Assembly (NCBI GenBank): GCA_000149265.1 | Contig: CH003048.1 | Location: 348,533 to 412,532 of the forward strand | Direction: 5' to 3' | Origin: Ciona savignyi | Taxonomy: Eukaryota > Chordata > Ascidiacea > Phlebobranchia > Cionidae | DNA length: 64,000 nt | Shown: in pieces, positions 45,155-56,616 of the stretch | Numbering within the stretch: the stretch's first letter is position 1 | Layout of the letters: each line of letters opens with the position of its first letter | Position numbers and translations under genes: made by a program | Notes under the pieces: generated by a model | Seen by the model: the letters and a program-made list of their open reading frames with translations, nothing else | Told to the model about the DNA's origin: nothing | The model's database searches: none

Positions 45155-46310
45155 TTATTTCTTCCATATTGCCTCGAGTTTACTTATCTTTGCTAGTAAG
45201 AGGGATCCTTTCGTACACTCCATAGGGTAGGTAAAGAGGCCATGAGAGAAGATCGCCTTAATCATGTCTGTATCTGGAATGTGTTCAAAGAAGAGGTCGG
45301 TAAGCTGCGGGTTGACCACGGGGGCGTTATCGACATGATGGGTTAAAGCAGTGGTTCTTAAACTTTTTCAGTCGCGCCCCCCTTGAGATTTGTGATTCAT
45401 GCTCACGCCTCACCTACTCAAAAATCAAATTTACGAAAAATAGAACAATAATTAATTTGCCATTACCCTGCTTAGTGTGAAGTATGCAAGGAAGGGTTCA
45501 CGAATCGTTATTCGTGAACCATTTTTTAAAGTTCGCGAATTACAAAATTTATCAAAATCGCGAAAATATAAATTACCGTTGCTGATTTCGCGTACTTTTA
45601 ATAATAAATCATCAACACAATATAATATAACATATTTTGCCTTCAACATAACATTTAGCAATGGAATTGCTATTACATTTATTTACCTTGCTTTTACTTT
45701 GCATTATTGACGTATAATAAGCATTTCTATCATAACGCAACAATAGCCATTATGCGTTAATATACAACGATTCCTTTATTTATGATTGGCGGAGATGCGA
45801 CAACACATCTTTATAATAAGGTTATATGGTGTTTTAACAAGATTACTCGTTTCAAAGGCTTCGTTTCGTCGATATTCGTCCTATCCTACACGCATTTAAC
45901 TCACGACAAGACACGTTTATAGTAGTTTATCATTACTACTAAATAACGGTACTGTTTGCTTAATGAATTATCTTTCTGGCTTTAAAGATTAGTTTGAGAG
46001 GTTCTGAAACCGCATTCTAAGGCAATTTAACATAGCTAAAGCGCCAAAACGATTTTCTCGTATCCTCCTTCGAACCCTGCAATATGTCACTGTCATGCTC
46101 GCGCCCCCCAGTTTAAGAACCCCTGGGTTAAAGCAATCCGATCGATATCAATCGGGCGCGAATTTTCGGCAAAATCCTGAAATGCTTTGTGAAAGTTATC
46201 GTTTTCAAACTTTTTTGTTACTTCGCTCTTCGGAAAACTATATTGCTAATATACTCATGAAGTCTTCTTCATTATTCCAAGTAAAAATGGTAGATGGCCA
46301 AAAAAACACT
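45155..46310 (-). pseudogene. Unidentified coding remnant interrupted by a hAT MITE
   Basis: Minus-strand reading from ~46233 gives FENDNFHKAFQDFAENSRPI and DIDRIALT. The hAT MITE 45349-46125 intervenes, and the same frame then continues THHVDNAPVVNPQLTDLF, HIPDTDMIKAIFSHGLFT and LLLAKISKLEAIWKK to TAA at 45155-45157. The frame on both sides agrees when one TSD copy is counted, so a coding region ran through this point before insertion. Upstream (46234-46310) SFPKSEVTKK continues, but two stops appear. No family recognised; it might be a transposon protein or a lost host gene. Confidence 0.5.
45349..46125. mobile_element. hAT MITE (777 bp) with perfect TSD
   Basis: Starts CAGTGGTTCTTAAACTTTTT and ends CCAGTTTAAGAACCCCTG, with GCGCCCCCC motifs at both ends. 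TSD ggttaaag at 45341-45348 and 46126-46133, exact. About 350 bases of the interior (45460-45800) match, in reverse, the interior of the hAT element 23725-24601 although the termini differ. Confidence 0.95.
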
Positions 46311-46627
46311 TGTTAAAAAAGTATCCTGCTGTTGTTTACTGTTACATCTCTCATGTTGTAACAGGATAATAATAGTTCAACTTTTGATTTCATGAACCAG
46401 ATACTCACTCATTTATTGATGGAAAAGCTGCTGTTCGTCTATGCTCCAGTTTCATTTTCCAGAGTTGCAACTTTTCTTTGAAAGCAGACAGTTTTTTGGA
46501 GAGAGTGAAAATATTTTGATTTCTACCTTACATTGATGTGTTAAGGATCGTTTACTGCAGTAAAGATGTCGTTTAAGTAGCATACTTTGAGCATCCATTC
46601 CCCTTATCTTGGAACCGAATGGCATGG

Positions 46628-47570
46628 CGACAGTACCGGATTAAGGCGGGGGCTGATGGGGCTGCAGCCCCAGGCCCACCGAGAACTACTCTACATATGT
46701 CTTAAACAAAAAGTTGTCTTAAATAATAAAAAAATATTATAAACTTGGATGGATGTTAAATAGGCAAGCAAAACTGTCAGCAAAAGGATTTTGGACACAA
46801 TCAAACAATGTACAATTTGTGCAGAAAAACATTCCTTGCCATAGAAACGTTTCGTGCAGTTTGCTGGTCTGTTATTATCGTTCGAATTTTGCCACTCTAT
46901 TACGTAACGATACGTAATTTTAGTTGAGCCATAAAGAGATTTTGCATTTGCGTGTAAATCCAGAAAGTTAGGCTAAATTGCAAGAGATGAAGAAGTATGA
47001 AATCGGTTGGGAAAAGAAATCCAGAATAGAAGAAGAAAAAAAACTGAGAGAAACTGTAGCAAATTCCAGAAAATTATTGACCGATTTTTTTCATGCAAAA
47101 GAACCCAAAACCAGTGATTTAGGAGCCACGTCCTTCCTAACTACCGATATTTTGTGTTCTTGTGACAATATTAAGAAAAGTGCCACACCAAGTTGGGACA
47201 TTTTTTACTCAGACCCAAATTCAGACACAGGCTCATCTAAAGCTGTTCCTGAGAAACGTTGGGGTAGCGCATCAAGACAATGATAGGCCTATTGCTAAAG
47301 AATCTTCCTCTGAAAAGGATATTGGGTGCTGGAGAATAATTTTAGATCAAGTAAGAGATTACTATTGCGAAGTGGGAAGTATAGAGTTTCAAAATCTTGA
47401 TGCAGATTTTTCTATTCCTGAGACATGCATTTCCGGAGATAACTTTAAACGCCGTTGCACTCCATTTTTTCGACAACAATTAAAAGTGAGACGCGACTGG
47501 TTGTGCTACTCACCTTGATCGAAAAGAGTTGTTTTTTTAACTGTTTTATCTGCAATCTTTTTGCATTTAA
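46628..47570 (+). pseudogene. hAT (ZMYM1-like) element, 5' end and transposase N-terminus
   Basis: CAGTACCGGATTAAGGCGGG at 46631, followed by GATGGGGCTGCAGCCCCAGG, is a recognisable hAT 5' end. The first frame (46978-47283) starts MQEMKKYEIGWEKKSRIEEE and reaches LLTDFFHAKEPKTSD. A second frame continues with ILDQVRDYYCEVGSIEFQNL, then FKRRCTPFFRQQLKVRRDWL and CYSP. That is the TTF-type zinc-finger region that opens ZMYM1-like hAT transposases (family pattern RDWLVYSPSKD). The protein is lost soon after; no catalytic core follows. Instead the sequence passes into a pogo-type transposase at ~47590-47650, so the element is broken there. Confidence 0.7.
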
Positions 47571-47649
47571 GCATGACAAAACCATGATGACATACATCAG
47601 TTAGATATTGCGACTGGAAACCTGCACCTCGCGACTTGGCCAATGGGGA

Positions 47650-49245
47650 ATGCCTCTATCCTGTCTTGATGTCCGAATGATTGTAAAAAATCATATTGAT
47701 TCTAAAGGAAAAGTAATAGAGTGCTTTACTAACTAATAATATGCCTGGCTATGATTGGGTGAAAGGATTCCTTCATCGTCACAAATCTTCACTTACTGAA
47801 CGCTTGTGTAGAAATATCAAAAGAGCAAGAGCTCAGACAAGTCATGATGATATAAATGTGTACTTTAGACACCTTCAATCCACACTTCAAGATATTCCAA
47901 GCACACACATAGTTAACTATGATGAAACAAATTTCAGTGATGACCCTGGAGTAAAGAAGATGATTTTTTGTCGTGGTGTTAAATATCCAGAACGAATTAA
48001 AAACTTCTCAAAGGGTGCTGTTAGTGTAATGTTTTCAGCAACAGCTAACGGCGAGTTTCTGCCATTGTACGTTGTGTATAAATCAATAAAGCTGTGGCAC
48101 AGTTGGTGTGAGGGTGGTCCACCAAGTACTCGCTATGGAAGGACCACATCTGGTTGGTTTGATGCATGCACTTTCGAAGACTGGTTTACCAGTGTTATTG
48201 TTTGTTCCTTGGGCAAAAAAACTTCCTGGGACAAAAGTCATTATTGGAGATAATTTAAGTTCTCATTTGAACAGTAGAGTCATTCAAAAGTGTGAAGAAC
48301 TCCACATTAATTTTGCTTTTTTGCCACCAAACACTACCCACCTAACTCAACCACTTGATGTGTCTGTTTTCCGTCCTGTAAAAACACATTGGAGAAACAT
48401 TGTCAGTGAATACAAAGAGCAATACCCGAGCAGCACTTCATTGGATAAGCACATGTTCCCTAACCTTATAAGTAAGCTGATGAAAATATTGCAAAAGGAT
48501 GGAAATGACACAAACATTATAAAATCTGGATTCAAAGCAACCGGGATATATCCATATAACCAACCCTAATGAAGTTCTCAAGCGACTTCCAAGTACAGAC
48601 TTAGATGATAGTGTATCAAGTAGTATATCTGATAGTGTTCTTACTTACCTACAGCAGAATCGTATAAAGAAGAGACAAGGGGCAAAAAGAAAGAAATTGG
48701 AAGTGCCACCAGGAAAATCAGTCAGTGTTGATGATTTGAAGACTTGCCAACCATTTACTAGTGGATTGCCAATAACAAAAACGAAAAACTCAACGAAAGG
48801 AAATATAGTAAGAGCAGATGAGGTGTCTACAAAGGCATAAAAGAAAAAGACAGGTGGTGCACAGCAGCATGCTTACTGGAGCAGCAGTGATGAGAGTGAT
48901 TGCAGTTTACACTACAATGATACATCAGATGATCTAGAATCAAGTGAAGAAGAAAATTGGCCACAAGAAAGCAGAAATAAGTGCGGAGATTTTGTGGTTA
49001 TAAAATATATTGTCAAGTCAAGTGTGATTCATTATGTTGGTGAGATTGTCAATTTCGATGCAACTGCGGCTTTTGCAGAAATTCATTTCATGAAGCATCT
49101 TGGAAAAGAGCTCTTTGCTTGGATAAATGAATATTGTGAAGTCGACTTAAACCAAATAGTTTTGAGCTTGCCACCACCACAACCAAACAGAAGAGAGCAA
49201 TACACTTTCCGTGCTGAATTGAGTGGTATTACCAATCTCCGATAA
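47650..49245 (+). pseudogene. pogo/jerky-type DDE transposase, frameshifted
   Basis: Blocks in order: DVRMIVKNHIDSKGK (47672-47715, frame change after); MPGYDWVKGFLHRHK from 47741, a CENP-B-type helix-turn-helix; IVNYDETNFSDDPGVKK with the first catalytic Asp; FSKGAVSVMFSATANGEFLP; WCEGGPPSTRYGRTTSGWFD. Near 48200 a frame change leads into KVIIGDNLSSHLNSRV (second Asp) and FLPPNTTHLTQPLDVSVFRP (third Asp), then SGFKATGIYPYN. Another frame change at 48560 continues to a basic KKRQGAKRKKLEVPP segment, a stop at 48838, an acidic SSDE-rich stretch, and a C-terminal GDFVVIKY...HYVGEIVNFD domain. The three Asp of the DDD triad survive, but three frame changes and one stop make it a pseudogene. Pogo-type enzymes cut and paste at TA. 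The N-terminal helix-turn-helix part is truncated by the abutting hAT fragment. Confidence 0.88.
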
Positions 49246-49602
49246 CAATGTATTTGTTGCAATTTTTCATGAGTGTGTATGTTTCATGAGTGTTCTTCAT
49301 TCGTTTCTTGGTTTATTTTGTTTCGCCAGTTGATTTGCCACTTATTTAAAGTAAATATAAAACAATGGGATAATTTTTAGCTCTGGTTTATAGTTTTTAC
49401 AATTGTTCTGTATTAGTAACAATGTGACAAAAAAACAATTATAAGAACTATGTACTCTACCATACAATAACTGATGCTATTGTACCAGCTTTATAATAAA
49501 TATTGGTTCCAGTAGTTTTTTTTTGTCTTCAGAGTGGGCAAAGTTGTCTCTAGAAGTTTAAAATTGCATCTTACCATGGCAGATTGTGCATTCAAATGTA
49601 CA

Positions 49603-49702
49603 NNNNNNNNNNNNNNNNNNNNNNNNNNNNNNNNNNNNNNNNNNNNNNNNNNNNNNNNNNNNNNNNNNNNNNNNNNNNNNNNNNNNNNNNNNNNNNNNNN
49701 NN
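49603..49702. other. Assembly gap (100 N)
   Basis: Exactly 100 undetermined bases, the usual placeholder for a gap of unknown length. ORFs drawn across it are meaningless. Confidence 1.
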
Positions 49703-49981
49703 CCCACCTGAGTTTTTTTTTTAAAAAATAACAGTATGAAAAAAATTAATCTCATAATTTCACATAAGAAATGTAGTACAACATGAGACATGTTGACTGA
49801 ACTACAAAAAAAACATTTAACTTCACTATGTCTAAAGTTTCACGGTACGGTTCTTTTGTACGTGTTGCGAGTGCTTCGTCTCCAGATGTCACTTCAATAT
49901 ATTTTTCTTCAGAAATTCGTTTGACAACGACCCGTGTTTGGGTCGCGACCCATACTTTGGATAATGAAGGTTGACTGCTGT

Positions 49982-50275
49982 CTACAAAGCTTGGCTTTGA
50001 TGGAACTGTAAAACCACCTGCTGGTCCTTATCTGACGAGTCACTTTCCTGAGCAACACTATTGATTGGGCAACACAAATAAAGTGTGATTCTGCCATAAG
50101 GTTTCCCTAGTTCTTCGTTATATTTTATCAATTTGAATTCTCTTCTTTTGTTACAGGTATACATATCAGGGTACGACAACTTGTACATTTTATCGCTTTG
50201 GAAACTGTTGTCGTAATCTTTCTCCTTTTCTTCAATGCAGCTTAAAGAATCTCGTGACTGCCTGAAAACTTTCAT
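49982..50275 (-). pseudogene. Exon-like ORF with an LGKPYGRITLYLC motif
   Basis: The minus strand encodes MKVFRQSRDSLSCIEEKEKD, then YKLSYPDMYT, then REFKLIKYNEELGKPYGRIT and LYLC, and a polar Ser/Asp/Gln-rich end. The pattern YxLxYxD...FxLxxYxEELGKxYxRITLYLC resembles a segment before the catalytic part of a multi-copy G2E3/HECT-like protein group in fish and invertebrates (from memory, unverified). The remaining parts of such a protein were not identified in the ~1.4 kb upstream on the same strand. Status as gene, exon or remnant is open. Confidence 0.35.
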
Positions 50276-50299
50276 ACTTTTAGAGGAAGTACTTTCCCC

Positions 50300-52100
50300 C
50301 TCCTAATCGAGTATTTAATTGATTTGCCATATATAAAACTGGATGCCATTGGTCCTATACTAAAAGCGTTTTAGTTTCGGTTTCGGCCTGTGTGACATGG
50401 ACGACGAAGTGATAATGCATCATGATCTTCGTTTGAACCATGCTTTGCGAATACACTTACTGGGGTACTGTACAGGGGATACTGGCTGGAGGATGAGCTG
50501 GGCATCTGGAAGAAAAGGGTAGGGGGGATGATTGCTCTCACAAAAAAATAGCATTGTGTACAAAATTTAAATGCTTTTTTATTGCTGTTCCACATGAGGG
50601 ACAAAACATTGTATTAAATCAAAAACACTGCTGAACTTTCTGTAAGCAAAGTTAGGTTAAAGCTGGAGCTGCTCAGTGGTCGCAAACAAATCAGGTAGGC
50701 GACAAAACGGATGATATTATATGTACCCTAAACTTTTAAGACGGTCCCAGATCGTTTAAATCAACACTTTGAAGTCCAAAAAAATGTGAGAAAAGTAAAT
50801 ACTTAGTCTGCGAAACCAGGATATATCATAAGCCTGTCTGAGATTCCATAACGTTCCTCCCTTTATCCGATAAATAATGAATATGAGACATTAAAATACG
50901 AGCTAATAAGAGGACCGTCATTTTATTCTAGAAACGGCGGTAACCTGTAGTGCGAATTACGCGGTATGTGCTCTCTTTTAACAAAAGCTAAACCTTCAGA
51001 AATTGACGCCGTAAGAACTAAAAAGCAGGGCACAAGCGCCTCGTAAATAAGTGCATGCTTACCGCCGTGGCTGTGAATGGTGCGGGAAATTTGGTTCATA
51101 CAAAATTGACCCGCTAGAAACAACACCGTAAGCCGGTTGCAAGCCAGACAGGCGCCACTTTAAAAGAACATGTAAAAGGTCGTCGCAAGTGCGGTATCTT
51201 TCGGAGTCGAAGCCAGCAGCATTTCTTGGGCACATCAAGGGCATCGGCGAGGATAAACCATTGGGTTACCTTAAAAGGTAAATGACGTCCCAATAACTTG
51301 TGTTTACAAAAAGAAACAATTTTGGAGGCGTTGCCACATGGGATGATGTGCTCATATTTGGAGGAATACAATCGGAACACGATTTAAGGTTAGTTAGTGA
51401 CTGTTCTCGAAAGACAAATAAGACTAAGAGTGGAAGTGGAAAACCGAATAGCAGGAATATCCTTTGACCATGTTAAACAATTGTTTACGTCATTGCCCCT
51501 CCTAGCACATTACAATCCACCACGTAAAACCATAATTTTGACGCTTCCTCATTTGGTTTGGGGGCAGTGGAGTGAGTGACATTTCAAGAAAAAAATAATA
51601 ATCGCCTACTCCGGAGCAATAAAAATATACCCAAATAGAAAAGAAAGCCCTCGCAGTGACTTTGGGCAAAATTCCGTAGTTACTTATAAGCATATCCTGG
51701 TCAGTTTGCTTGGGCAAAAGAATATAGACGGGTTATCGCCGCGGAATTAACGATTTCGTATGCGATTAATGTGGTGTTTTCGGTACGTACCGGGAAAGTC
51801 CCTCTGATGACGACTGACACGCTTTCGCGAGCTTACGTTGCATGATAATGATGCAGTTAACAACCAACCTGTGATCATGCCCTAACATACACTACTAAAA
51901 CAGTCACTGTTTTGTGACTCAAGTAGTTTTAATCTAAAAGGAACGAACAATAAATAATTCACTCACTCTTCTTTTGACTAATTTTACTCTTTCCGAGACG
52001 ATGATTGACGACTGACCTGAGAGGTGAGGTGTTTGTTAGGTATTCTCGCAGCGTGCAGCTAGTCAAAGCGCAGTAGCCACGAAGTCGCACTGTTATCAAG
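50300..52100. other. Intergenic or unrecognised
   Basis: Several ORFs of 60-90 codons on the minus strand between 50900 and 51400 overlap in different frames. One reads MFRLYSSKYEHIIPCGNASK and could end at a GTAACC donor after HLPFK. I could not link them to a family. No RNA gene or terminal repeat recognised. Confidence 0.3.
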
Positions 52101-52113
52101 ACTGTCAGCTTGT

Positions 52114-52210
52114 ACGGTCGTGTGGCCGAATGGTTAACACGACCGATACATGTACCGACTACTATACAAAAACGGTCCAAGTGACAAGTCAATCATGTGT
52201 TCGAGACTCA
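52114..52210 (+). mobile_element. tRNA-Ser-like SINE, family B
   Basis: GGTCGTGTGGCCGAATGGTT (A box) is followed by GACCGATACATGTACCGACT and, 60 bases on, GTGTTCGAGACTC (B box). Closest to the copy at 2211-2315. It does not fold as a full tRNA: the acceptor stem halves do not pair. Confidence 0.75.
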
Positions 52211-52850
52211 GTATACAGTTGAACAATATTTAATCAGAGTAAACAGATAGATGTTTATTCAAAACAGCAAGTACTAAAAAATTAGGGTACTGATATTTAA
52301 TGAGGGTAATCAATCAGACCGTTAAACCTTAGTTCTACTCAAATAAACGGAATCAACTACTTAGTTGTAACAACTCCCCCAAGCAGGTAAGGTAAAAAAA
52401 AGGGTTAAGAGAGCAGCTTAGCCAAGCGAGGCTTCACCGATAGTTCTTTCCGATATTATGGAATTGTACACGGTTTATATAAGACTCAAAACTAAAAACA
52501 CATGTCTGTACACGAAGCTTGAAAGGCGTTGAACAGACCTCGCGGGAAACAATTCATCGACTGAGCTGGGGAAAACAGGAAATTTATCGTGACTTCACAT
52601 GCACAAAATATGGACACGTGGCCAAAGTTCCCTCCAAGTTTTAAAGTCAGTGAGCAAACATACGAACTCCATGTGCGCTGATTGGTAACACGGTGAGCAA
52701 TGATGACGTTTTCTACGTAGCGATGAACCCAATAAATTAGCGATTGTTGTATATAAGCGAATTCCAGTTTTATATAAAAATGACAATCGTTTAAACGCCC
52801 CTTTTAAACAAATTCAATAAACGATCACTGAACTTCCCAATCGTGTCCAT

Positions 52851-53488
52851 TAGGGTTGCCACATATAGAATTTCGAGTTACACCAAAACACAATTAAATG
52901 CAAACCATCCGTTTAAAGTGTAAACGAAGCAATGCGATCAAAAGGGAAACACTGATACCAACGTATAACATTGAATTATCAATTAGTTAGATTTCAATTT
53001 CGCCACACGTAGACGCAGTTTGTACGGTGGACACGAAGCAACTTCAAGGAGATCGTTACGTATTCGACGTACCGTTTGTACTTGCGTTTAAAGGTGAACA
53101 CAATTTCAAGTTGATCTCTAGACAATGTAAGCGGTATCTTTATCTTGTTTTGTTCAAAAGTTTTAAGGAAATAAAAGTGATCGGGGAACGAACGTCGTCT
53201 GTGACGTTGTTACTGATTGGGTTCGTGTATTTTGCTACTATTGAATTCCAATGCAAGTAGAACTTCAGACATCTCTGTGAAAGTCAGGAATCGTTGTTTG
53301 CCGTCAAAACATCGTGTCAATCAATACCCGAACATCGCGGCAGTTATAGACCTTGTTACAAATATTATTATGATTCCTATTCCCGACTACATGAATACAC
53401 ATGTGTATATTTAAGCGCTATTTTTTTATGAATTAACTAAAATAAACCAATGTAGTAAAAATAAATTATGGCGCATGCGGCAACCCTA
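52851..53488. mobile_element. MITE with TAGGGTTGCC termini and a 6-bp TSD
   Basis: Left end TAGGGTTGCCACATATAG; right end GCATGCGGCAACCCTA. The sequence gtccat directly precedes the left end and directly follows the right end, a 6-bp duplication. The interior (638 bp) has an ORF of 77 codons (53027-53260) without recognisable features. The terminal TAGGGTTGCC resembles the CAGGGTTGCCA hAT MITEs here, but the TSD length differs, so the superfamily is uncertain. It ends 20 bases before the hAT element 53508-57516. Confidence 0.75.
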
Positions 53489-53912
53489 GTCCATACAGCT
53501 CTGAATACACGGGCGCCGACTTTCCAGGGGGGCGAGGGCCCCCCCCATGATTTTTAGGCTTGGGGGGCCGCCCCCATGTTTTTTTAACGATTTGTTCTGC
53601 ATGTTTGTAATAATTTGTACTGACATCTTAGAGAGAAAACAGCGCGATAACAGCGTCCGGTGCCACAATGCTACTACGCATATCCGCGGTGCCTTTAATC
53701 GGAACTCCGACCGGATGCGCTAAGACGTAATCCTTTGATCGGCGCTCGGGCTTGCCCCGCCGGCGAACCGCACGCGCTCGGGGAGATTACAATGAAATTT
53801 AATTAAGTTGTCATCTCTTTAGCAGTGGTGAAGAGTAACTTCAAATGTTAAACAAGCCTATAAAATGTAGAGTGCGTATGTTCGACATCGCAATCAGTCT
53901 GCTTGTTCAGAC

Positions 53913-54326
53913 CAGGGTTGCCATTTGGCCTTAACAAAATCGCACCGGACGCAAAAAAATAGTTTGACCGTGCCGAAAAATTTGGCCGAATTTGGCCGTT
54001 TAAGCATATTGTCAAGTTTTTGGCCGAAGCGTCATATTATTTTTACGCTACAGTAGAAATAATGCCTCATTCCCAAATCACAAAGCTGATTATGACGTTT
54101 TAAAATAAAATAATAACGGCAGTCATTCCTATATAGTATTTGTTTGAATGGGTTCGACAAATCTGGAGGGAATTTAAATTTTACAATTTTTAAACAAATA
54201 AAAAGATAAATAGCCCAATTGACTAAATTAAAAAGTTTATTTTGCACTTGATACAAGTTGTCCAAATTTTGGCCGTAAAGCAAAAACAGTTTGGCCGTAA
54301 GGCAGATTTTCCGTCTGGCAACTCTG
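53913..54326. mobile_element. hAT-type MITE nested in the 4-kb hAT element
   Basis: Starts CAGGGTTGCCATTTGGCCTT and ends CCGTCTGGCAACTCTG. Exact 8-bp duplication gttcagac at 53905-53912 and 54327-54334. Same family as 28277-28738 (shared TTTTTACGCTACAGTAGAAA and GGTTCGACAAATCTGGAGGG). Confidence 0.95.
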
Positions 54327-54852
54327 GTTCAGACCGTAAAATGAATTTCCTGTGTCATTGTGCATAGAGAGAAAAACGTTATTAACAGTTGTAATTCCTT
54401 ATTGTTCCTTATGGTAAACCCGCATAGCATTTGCAATATTACGCAACCTTCCAATAAACATCCAAATTTATTCGTTGCTTCCATTTTTGTCTAATATACA
54501 GTTGCGGCAATAACAGCGAATAGCGATAACTAACACTAGCTGTACACGAGCGTAAAACGAACCAATAAAATTGTGACAAGTGTTCCATATGTTGCACAAA
54601 TGCCTGAAACAAGAGATTGTAATAATTTAATCTGTCTAATAGTTGCGTCACACTGGCAGACAAACGGTTTGCTGATTGGCATTGAGCCAAAAACGTGGTT
54701 GATACACTGTCGTTTTTTTTGTCATACCTCGTTTATCAGAGCGCAATACAAAGAAATAGTGACCTCTCAACCCACTATAGCACAGCAGAATATTATTATC
54801 TCTGAAAATTAAAAATAGAAAGTTATAGTCCGACAGTGGTCAGTTATGCAAC

Positions 54853-56616
54853 ATGTCTAAAAAGCAATCGGCAAGTAAAAAAATAGATTCGTTTTTTCGT
54901 CCAGCAGTAAAAAGGTCAAGGGTATCGGAAGTTACACAGGTGACAGATATAGTTCAATCTACAACCTCAGCTGCACCTTCATCCTCAACTGAAATCAACA
55001 GAGAATTGCCTGGTACTTCATCAGGCAGCTCGAGAAAATTTCAAAGTAGTTGGATTGCAGAACACCCATGGATTTTATACGACGAGACTGCAGACCTAGC
55101 GTCATGTTCCGTATGCAGTTGGGCATTTCAATCAGGAAAAGTATGCCCAAACACACAAAGAGTGCTCCAAAATAAAGGCAAGGTCTGGATAGATGGATTT
55201 TCCAACTGGAAAAAGGGGAAGTATGCATTGGACAAGCATGCAGAGAGTAAATATCACAAGGAATGTCAAGAATCTAAATTGTTCAACTCCGGGCCCGAAG
55301 GTTCTGGCCTGATCGAAGAAATGAGGAGACAACACAACAAAACTGCTGTAGAGAATAGGAAAGCACTGGAAGCAATTTTTGATGTTATTATGATGGGGCA
55401 GCAAACATGCGAGGCCACCTTGGAGGGCTTCAAAAACTTTTTAAGGACGAAAATCCACTAGCCCCATACGTATACTGTGCAGGCCACCAGCTGAATTTAG
55501 TCCTTCAAGACATATTTAATGCAAATCACGATGGCGTAAATGCATTAAATGCATTGAACGCCGTTGTGAAATTTATTAAAGGGTCTCCGAAACGTCTTGC
55601 CATGTTCGAGGATTTTACTCTTGGAAACGAAGAAGTTAAGTTAACGTTGAGACCTCTTTGTCCTACTCGATGGGTGTTGCGACTTCCAGCCATTACTGCA
55701 TTTCTGGAGAACTACGAAAGTATTCTCGACTGGCTGCATGAAGTCTCATCAAACAAAGATACAGATTCTTTGACAAGGAACAAAGCAAGATCGTATCTGT
55801 TTTTGCTCGAAACGTTTTCAACGTATTTTGTGATTCGATTACTTCAACGTGTTCTTTTGTCTTTCCACCCTGTCCATACTGCCATTCAAGGTAAGGGAAC
55901 ATCAATTGGAAAATGTAAGTCGCTGCTCGGTAATCTGGTCGATGTATTGTCTGCCGATGCAGCTTCTGTGGAAAACGCCACCGAGTTTTTTAATAGCACA
56001 GCAGAGGCCGCAATAGTGTTAAAAATAAATGAACCTACGCTTCGGGTGAATCGAGGGCGATCTTCAAACTATGCAACCTCTGCCACAGAATACTTTACCA
56101 ACATGTATTCCGAAGTGTTGGCAACTGCTTCATCGTCACTGATAACGCGATATGAAACAGCCAGTCTACAATTTGTTGGAACAATGGAAGATATATTAAA
56201 CGGCAAAACACTTGGGATTACCAAAGAGGACATTGTAAAGCAGTTTCCAGACGTAAATGCAGATGGCCTCATGAACGAAGTGTCGCAATTCAAAGCACAA
56301 AAAAATCTCCAACTTTACACCAGAAAGCCTTCACAAACTGTTTCGTGACGACGACACTTTGTCTGTTCTTCTCCCTAACACCGCAATGCTTTTGAAGTTG
56401 TATTTAACACTGCCATGTACTTCGTGTGAAGCCGAACGTTCGTTCAGTACATTGCGCCGAGTAAAGACTTATCTTCGTACCACAATGACACAAAAACGAC
56501 TTAACCACGCTTGCATTGTTTGTACACATAAAGAAGTAGTGGACAAATTAGACAGACAAGCTCTAATAAACACATTTGTGTCTGCCAACGCGATACGAAA
56601 AAATACCTTTGCGTAA
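54853..56616 (+). pseudogene. hAT transposase (TTF zinc finger, ZMYM1-like) lacking its catalytic centre
   Basis: Frame 1 (54853-55461, 202 codons) starts MSKKQSASKKIDSFFRPAVK. It carries a TTF-type zinc finger: SSWIAEHPWILYDETADLAS, CSVCSWAF, then GFSNWKKGKYALDKHAESKY and H. It then has RKALEAIFDVIMMGQQ, the start of the linker before the RNase-H fold. Frame 2 (55407-56348) begins at NMRGHLGGLQKLFKDE and has YVYCAGHQLNLVLQDI, LRPLCPTRWVLR and further C-terminal parts. After a frame change, 56359-56616 has TLPCTSCEAERSFSTLRRVK, the dimerisation motif. In the family ~200-250 residues lie between the Q of MGQQ and NM(S/R)GHLGG, including the first catalytic Asp residues (xDExxD and YDGAANM). 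They are deleted at ~55397-55405, which also shifts the frame. Start chosen at the first ATG of frame 1. What remains could at most make a zinc-finger protein. Confidence 0.88.

Noticed and set aside
49534..49791. ORFs drawn on both strands across 49603-49702.
   Set aside because: They consist mostly of undetermined bases of the assembly gap.
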